A stretch of 64,000 nt of DNA. Origin: Adineta steineri (taxonomy: Eukaryota; Rotifera; Eurotatoria; Adinetida; Adinetidae). The notes beneath the pieces were generated by a model, which did not search any database, was not told the DNA's origin, and was given only the letters and a program-made list of their open reading frames with translations. Where the stretch lies: the NCBI GenBank assembly GCA_905250115.1, contig CAJNOI010000023.1:573381-637380 (forward strand), written 5' to 3'. The translations under genes and the position numbers were made by a program. Position 1 is the first letter of the stretch. Each line of letters opens with the position of its first letter. Below, piece after piece: positions 59,729 through 64,000 of the stretch.

Positions 59729-59998
59729 CAATGAGTTCTATGATCAAAGCTCATAAAAAACTGGTAGTTAAATTTTTAGTTTTTTAAAAACTTTATGGAA
59801 ATTGTTTCTTGGCACAGATATCGTGGAGAACACAAAATTCTGAGCAAAATGAAGTGTCACTTCGTTCTCTATGATTTTACCTTAAAAAAATGAGAGATCA
59901 TAACAAAATAAGAAACGATTTCCAATACGTTTTTGAAAGTCTAAAAAATTTGGCTACCCGTTTTTCCGAGACTTTGATCATAGAACTCACTATAAAGT
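59729..59998. mobile_element. MITE-like element, C-flank copy
   Basis: Counterpart of 34784-35054: starts TCATCAATGAGTTCTATGAT and ends ATCATAGAACTCA. The inverted-repeat arms are better preserved on the left. It shows that the insertion preceded the duplication of the locus. Confidence 0.6.
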
Positions 59999-60373
59999 TC
60001 TTGCTCATTATTAACAGAATAATTTCCAAGACTTTGATTAAACTCAATTAGAATTCTTGATCATCTTTTAATTAAAGAATATGAATTACATCAGTTTTTG
60101 ACAGAAAAAAATAATAATAATTGGGAATATCAGATGTTCAAAAATGTTTTTAGTTTCAATTTGAAAGAAAAAAGAATTATGTCATGAGCTATTCGTATCA
60201 AATTTAGAAATTTTCTTTTTTAATTAAGATTAAATATGAGATACATCTATTCTATAAACAAAATACATATATCACTTTTACCTTTGTCTCACATTTGTAT
60301 ACATTCAATCATTATAGGAAATATAAATATATTCTGTTAAATAGATTGCAATTGCAGTGAACATAATTTAACT

Positions 60374-63267
60374 ATGGATAATTCTCATTTACGTCGAATT
60401 ATTATAAAAATTCAAGCTCGTCTTAGCGATGATGATCGAAAATATTTACATTTTTTCTTTGGAGATGATATTCCAAGACGAATTCGCGATGATCCAACGC
60501 TTGGTGGTACACTTTGTGCAATGGAATCACTTTTTGATCGAGATATAATCAGTGGAGATGATTTCACTTATCTAATTAATGCATTTGAAACAATTGGATG
60601 TCTTGATGCAGTCACTATTTTAAAAGGTTGGATTTTTCTGTTTTGTCAATTGATATCTCATTATACTCTACTTGTTTAGAACATCAGCAACAAATGAAGT
60701 TAACTCATGTTCATCAGTCAATGCTAAGTTTAATATCTATAATGCCACCTCTGCCACCTTCGACAGCAGAAGTTTTTGCAGATCAATGTAACTATATAAA
60801 AATTAAAAAGATATATTCATCCAGTAATAATTTTTCTAGATGATGAAGAAGCACAACCTTTACATTCCGATAAACATAAACAATTTTCCACATCATTCAA
60901 ACTAAAAATATATGTTGTAATTATAATTTTATTAGTACTATGTACAATTGGAATACTCATTACTGTTCCGTTTATGAAAGGTATTCAAATTAATAAACTA
61001 AATGATGATATTAAAATGAAAGATGTTATTTTAAAAGAACAGGAAGCAAAAAATAAATCAAGGGTATCCCGTTCTTCTTTTTTGACCTTGCTGGAACCCG
61101 AAAACGGCTAGAATGATCAAGCTGAAATTTTTATCACACATAGAGTACCTGAATTGATGGGACAAGTGTTCTCGAAAAAAAATTTTTGAACAATCTTCAT
61201 GGTATTCCAGGCGATTTTATTGTGCCATCGTGGGATCTTATCAGACTTTGTCCAATAGATCTGAAAATTCTTTTGCAGATAGCCAGGCATTTATCTCAGA
61301 AGTAGTTTTGAGCTTTTTCAAAAATCTCATTATCTTTGTTCTAAGTGAAAAAAATACGTCAAAGTTTTCTAGAAAACTAACACTTTTGTTTTGAACTTCA
61401 GATAAAGCCTAATCGGATTGTCAGAAAAGAAAACGGTCGATTCTACCTATAGCGAATATCTCGAAGTATGTATGGTAAAATTTTCAGCTTGATTGGATAA
61501 TTTTAACGAGTGGTCTACCGGAGTGCAAGTTAACACATTGCCTGAGAAATAGTTTTGAAAAAAAAAATGAAAATACATTTTTTACAGCGTATCTTTCGAC
61601 AGGGAAGAATTGAAAATTGTTTTTCTTGGCAGTCTCCTAAGTAATTCGAAGCGGTGAGGCTAATGACTTTATCGTCGGACATTTAGAGTTCTTTTGTAGT
61701 GGTTTTCCTTAACTAAACTATGTCTCCTCTTTTCTTCTCTTGCCCTCTTCTCATTTTCTTCATTCTCTCTTTTCTTCCTGATGTTACTCTCTCTGTCCTG
61801 TTTGTTCTTCTTTTCTTCTGAAAAGCACCGAACATTCTGTTTTTCATTTATGCTGGAATATAATAGTCGAGTATAAAAATTGTTGAATACTTTTGAAACT
61901 TTTGAACGCGTGATTTTTTGTAACTCGCAAAAAAGAGTATGTACTTTCTCTATCTTTTCCTGGTTGGGAATACTTTAGACATGAAGTTTATGCCAGCATC
62001 ATATATTGATGCACCTAAGAAATGAAGTATAACGAACATGTATAGATTCATTCACTTTCACTCACAATATATCTTGTGTTTTCTCTGATTTCATCACCGA
62101 TTGCTTTTTAGCATGCTACATAAATACTATTGCATCGCTAATATTACTTCTAATTGATAGCCTATTGCAAAAAGTTTGGCGAAAAGTATTTTTTGAAGAT
62201 TTCATTAAAGAAAGAAAGTTTGACAAATTTTTGAAGCAAGTATTTTTCGTGAAAAATCCAATGAAAAATGAACCATCGATTTGATCGGGACCATTTGAAC
62301 GCAGATCAATAGAGTAACACCTAGTCTATTCAGAAAAACAAAAACAAAAAATCTAATTTCTGTAAATTTTTTTTTCTAAGAAGAGGGGAGGATATATTGA
62401 ATTTTTTTCAGAGAATACCTTAGTTAAAGTTGGCAATAGACATGGTAGTACATAGGGAACGTATTCTAATAATTCATTAAATCCGTCTTTTACAAATTCA
62501 CATTATCTAAATGGAATACGTGCAGGTGATAATAATGATAGTATAGAATCCTATGAATAAATCAAATTTAAAACTGAAATACGATTATATTTTAGAAGAA
62601 CAAAAGAAAAATAACGAAACAATTCAATTATTAGATGAGTCTATATTGGAAAAAAATCAACACGCCAATGATCAATTGACACTACTAAATAAAAAGAAAA
62701 GTAAGAGAAGAAAAATTATTTAGTACTAGTTAAAATTCTTATTAAATTATTTTAGATAATTCATTAGTTATTGAAGGTCAAAAATTTGGTAGTGCATATG
62801 GTACTCATTTTGATGATTCTACACATCCCTATTTTACAAGTTCACATTATCTAAATGGAATAATTACTCATGATAATAATGATAGTATAGAATCTTATCG
62901 ATTTTATTATTCAAATTCGTCTGATAATCAAAATATGATCACATCAGAGAGGCATGGAAAGCAAACTTTAAGTTTTAAAAAAGATTTTTACTTTGACAAA
63001 AATGAAAAAATAGCAAGAGTTGAAGGACAATATTTGAAGAAAATCATTACTTTTTCAAATGGTACAAATTTAACAATGCCAATAATAACAGGACTTCAAT
63101 TTTACACAACAAATGGTCATGCTAGTCCATCATATAGTGGTAATGAAGAAGGAGACATGTTTGAAGAAGAATATAAGAACTATACATTATGGTATGTTAC
63201 TGGAAGATCAGATGAATATATTCATCAATTACAATTCTATTGGTATCGAACATTAGACAGTGATTAA
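60374..63267 (+). CDS. paralogue C: chimeric DED-like - TM - jacalin-like lectin gene
   Basis: Best model: exons 60374-60626, 60680-60787, 60840-61070, 62756-63267; 1104 nt, 367 aa, all joins phase 1 and no internal stop. N-terminal DED-like bundle (HLRRIIIKIQARLSDDDRKY, GDDIPRRIRDDP, AMESLFDRDIISGDDFTYLI), TM VVIIILLVLCTIGILITV and coil are A-type. The lectin exon (KIARVEGQYLKKIITFSNGT, ITGLQFYTTNG, YTLWYVTGRSDEYIHQLQFY) and its intron are B-type. Compared with A, the first ATG has become ATA, so translation must start at the inner Met (60374). Between the TM and lectin exons lie a dead A-type lectin fragment (62412-62558, in-frame TAG) and an orphan B-type coil segment (to 62700), which the model splices out. 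The donor at 61071 (CCC/GTTCTT) is weak, so the gene could instead be a pseudogene. Confidence 0.58.
62412..62558 (+). pseudogene. truncated A-type lectin exon inside gene C
   Basis: After the acceptor TTTTTTTCAG, the frame NTLVKVGNRHGST, stop, GTYSNNS, then FTNSHYLNGIRAGDNNDSIE matches the start of the lectin exon of paralogue A. It carries a TAG and is cut off at GAATCCTATGAAT, where B-type sequence takes over. Confidence 0.75.
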
Positions 63268-63640
63268 AATTATTATATTAATGTATATATCGTTTTTAAT
63301 ACATCTGTTGTTCTATTGTATACAATTATTTATATTTTATTTTTTAAAAGATATAAAATAATAAAATGATGCAATATTAAACACAATTGATTTATACTAA
63401 GAACAAATCAAGATAGAATTTATTTTATTTTATAATATGTATGAAATTAAATTTCAACAGATTCAATATTTAAATTATTAATATGCAATAAACAATCTTA
63501 AATTAATAATGATCTTTTCAAGTCTTTACTTTGCTGAAAAAGTACTTGCAATTCAAATTCCAATATCGACATGAAACAGTTGAGTAGATATTCGATTAGT
63601 TTGATTATTTGTTATGTGAATGATTAGAACAATAATTGTT
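62556..63640 (+). repeat. B-derived segment of the C locus
   Basis: From AATAAATCAAATTT the sequence follows paralogue B (inverted): coil exon remnant (YDYILEEQKKNNETIQLLDE), its phase-1 donor at 62701, the short intron, the lectin exon and about 370 bp of 3' flank (to about 63640, ending near CGATTAGTTTGATTATTTG). It corresponds to about 39005-40294. The 190-bp TA-flanked MITE of the B flank is absent here. Confidence 0.8.
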
Positions 63641-64000
63641 ATATACTTTACAGTGATTCTATATATTGAAAATCTTTAATAATAATAATAACTAATCTTT
63701 AAATTTGTATTCGATTTTATATTCTTTCTTCTGGCTATAGGATACGACATTGGATTTTATCTGAATCTGAGATTATCTTTATGTTATATTGATTTGTGAT
63801 TTGATGATATGACATTGTCTTTTAACAATAATATTCGATATATTTCAATTCTCATCATTCACTTCTTCTTCGCTGACTTATGTCCTTCTCTAATATTTTG
63901 TTTCTATTACTCATATGTGCATATAATTGTTATGAGTAATGAAAGTTTAGTTATTTTCATCATTCATGATCTTTTCATTTATTAACTCGACAAACCGGCA
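63641..64000. other. AT-rich sequence beyond the B-derived segment
   Basis: No similarity to the B flank can be followed here and no gene is visible up to the window end. Confidence 0.4.

Larger units (their letters stand above)
58920..62558. repeat. inverted duplicate of the paralogue A locus (C arm)
   Basis: This 3.6-kb block is homologous, on the opposite strand, to about 31775-36030. Landmarks pair throughout: TTATAACAAATACAATAT near 58943, CATGCATGTGATTATACTCG near 59175, the MITE at 59729, the DED exon, the TM exon and the long intron. It ends abruptly at 62556-62558, where B-type sequence begins. Similarity is high but with many substitutions and indels, so it is not recent. Confidence 0.8.

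Noticed and set aside
1..64000. tRNA and rRNA genes
   Set aside because: I looked for cloverleaf-like GC-rich stretches with B-box GGTTCGANNCC and found none convincing on either strand. A covariance-model scan would be decisive.

Overview
This is a eukaryotic genomic window. It is very AT-rich, genes are split by short GT-AG introns (mostly 48-70 bp, a few of 400-1400 bp), and there are two 100-base N assembly gaps (18304-18403, 29649-29748). The gene content suggests a bdelloid rotifer, possibly Rotaria or Adineta: R-S-ExE ADP-ribosyltransferases fused to TPRs or to a membrane anchor, FG-GAP and NHL repeat proteins, divergent 7TM receptors, bacterial-looking DNA-metabolism enzymes, and many TGTGGG-like patches resembling the bdelloid telomere repeat. 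The species is an inference; nothing in the window names it.

Layout. 1-8700: a decayed SLC43-like transporter (about 1082-2789), a three-copy diverged direct repeat (3.1-5.9 kb), a palindromic element with telomere-like sequence, and a periodic CTTTTAGTCC-type tract. 8711-15369 (+): on splice phase, one giant gene of about 1810 codons. It has three tandem 2-TM ectodomain modules, each on a symmetric phase-1 exon, then a seventh TM and a seven-repeat FG-GAP ectodomain. 15.4-18.9 kb: relic gene fragments and repeats. 18956-20404 (-): phytanoyl-CoA dioxygenase-like enzyme with a 16-nt micro-exon carrying the iron-binding HxD. 21177-23115 (-): ADP-ribosyltransferase - TM - GH16-like lectin/glucanase fusion. 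23756-27779 (-): mind-bomb (MIB2-like) E3 ligase. 27.8-31.4 kb: a palindrome centred on an assembly gap.

31.4-63.3 kb is dominated by three paralogues of a modular membrane protein with a death-effector-like N-terminal domain, one TM and a jacalin-like lectin ectodomain. I call them A (31416-34264, -), B (39586-41380, -) and C (60374-63267, +). C lies in an inverted duplicate of the A locus and is a chimera: its 5' part and flank derive from A, its 3' part and flank from B, joined at a readable breakpoint with 3-bp microhomology. Between A/B and C lie two 7TM receptors, a single-exon EEP nuclease, an AlkD-like DNA alkylation repair protein with an added mitochondrial-like leader exon, a secreted WAP protein, an ART-TPR protein and a low-complexity disordered protein.

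How the genes might work together: there is no operon-like organisation. Several products (lectin-ectodomain/death-fold receptors, FG-GAP propeller protein, ART fusions, WAP protein, 7TM receptors) fit cell-surface recognition and signalling. AlkD, the EEP nuclease and the disordered protein would fit the damage and desiccation biology of bdelloids. These are inferences from domains. Exon joins were chosen by splice consensus and reading phase. Every multi-exon model given sums to a multiple of three, but none is backed by RNA data.
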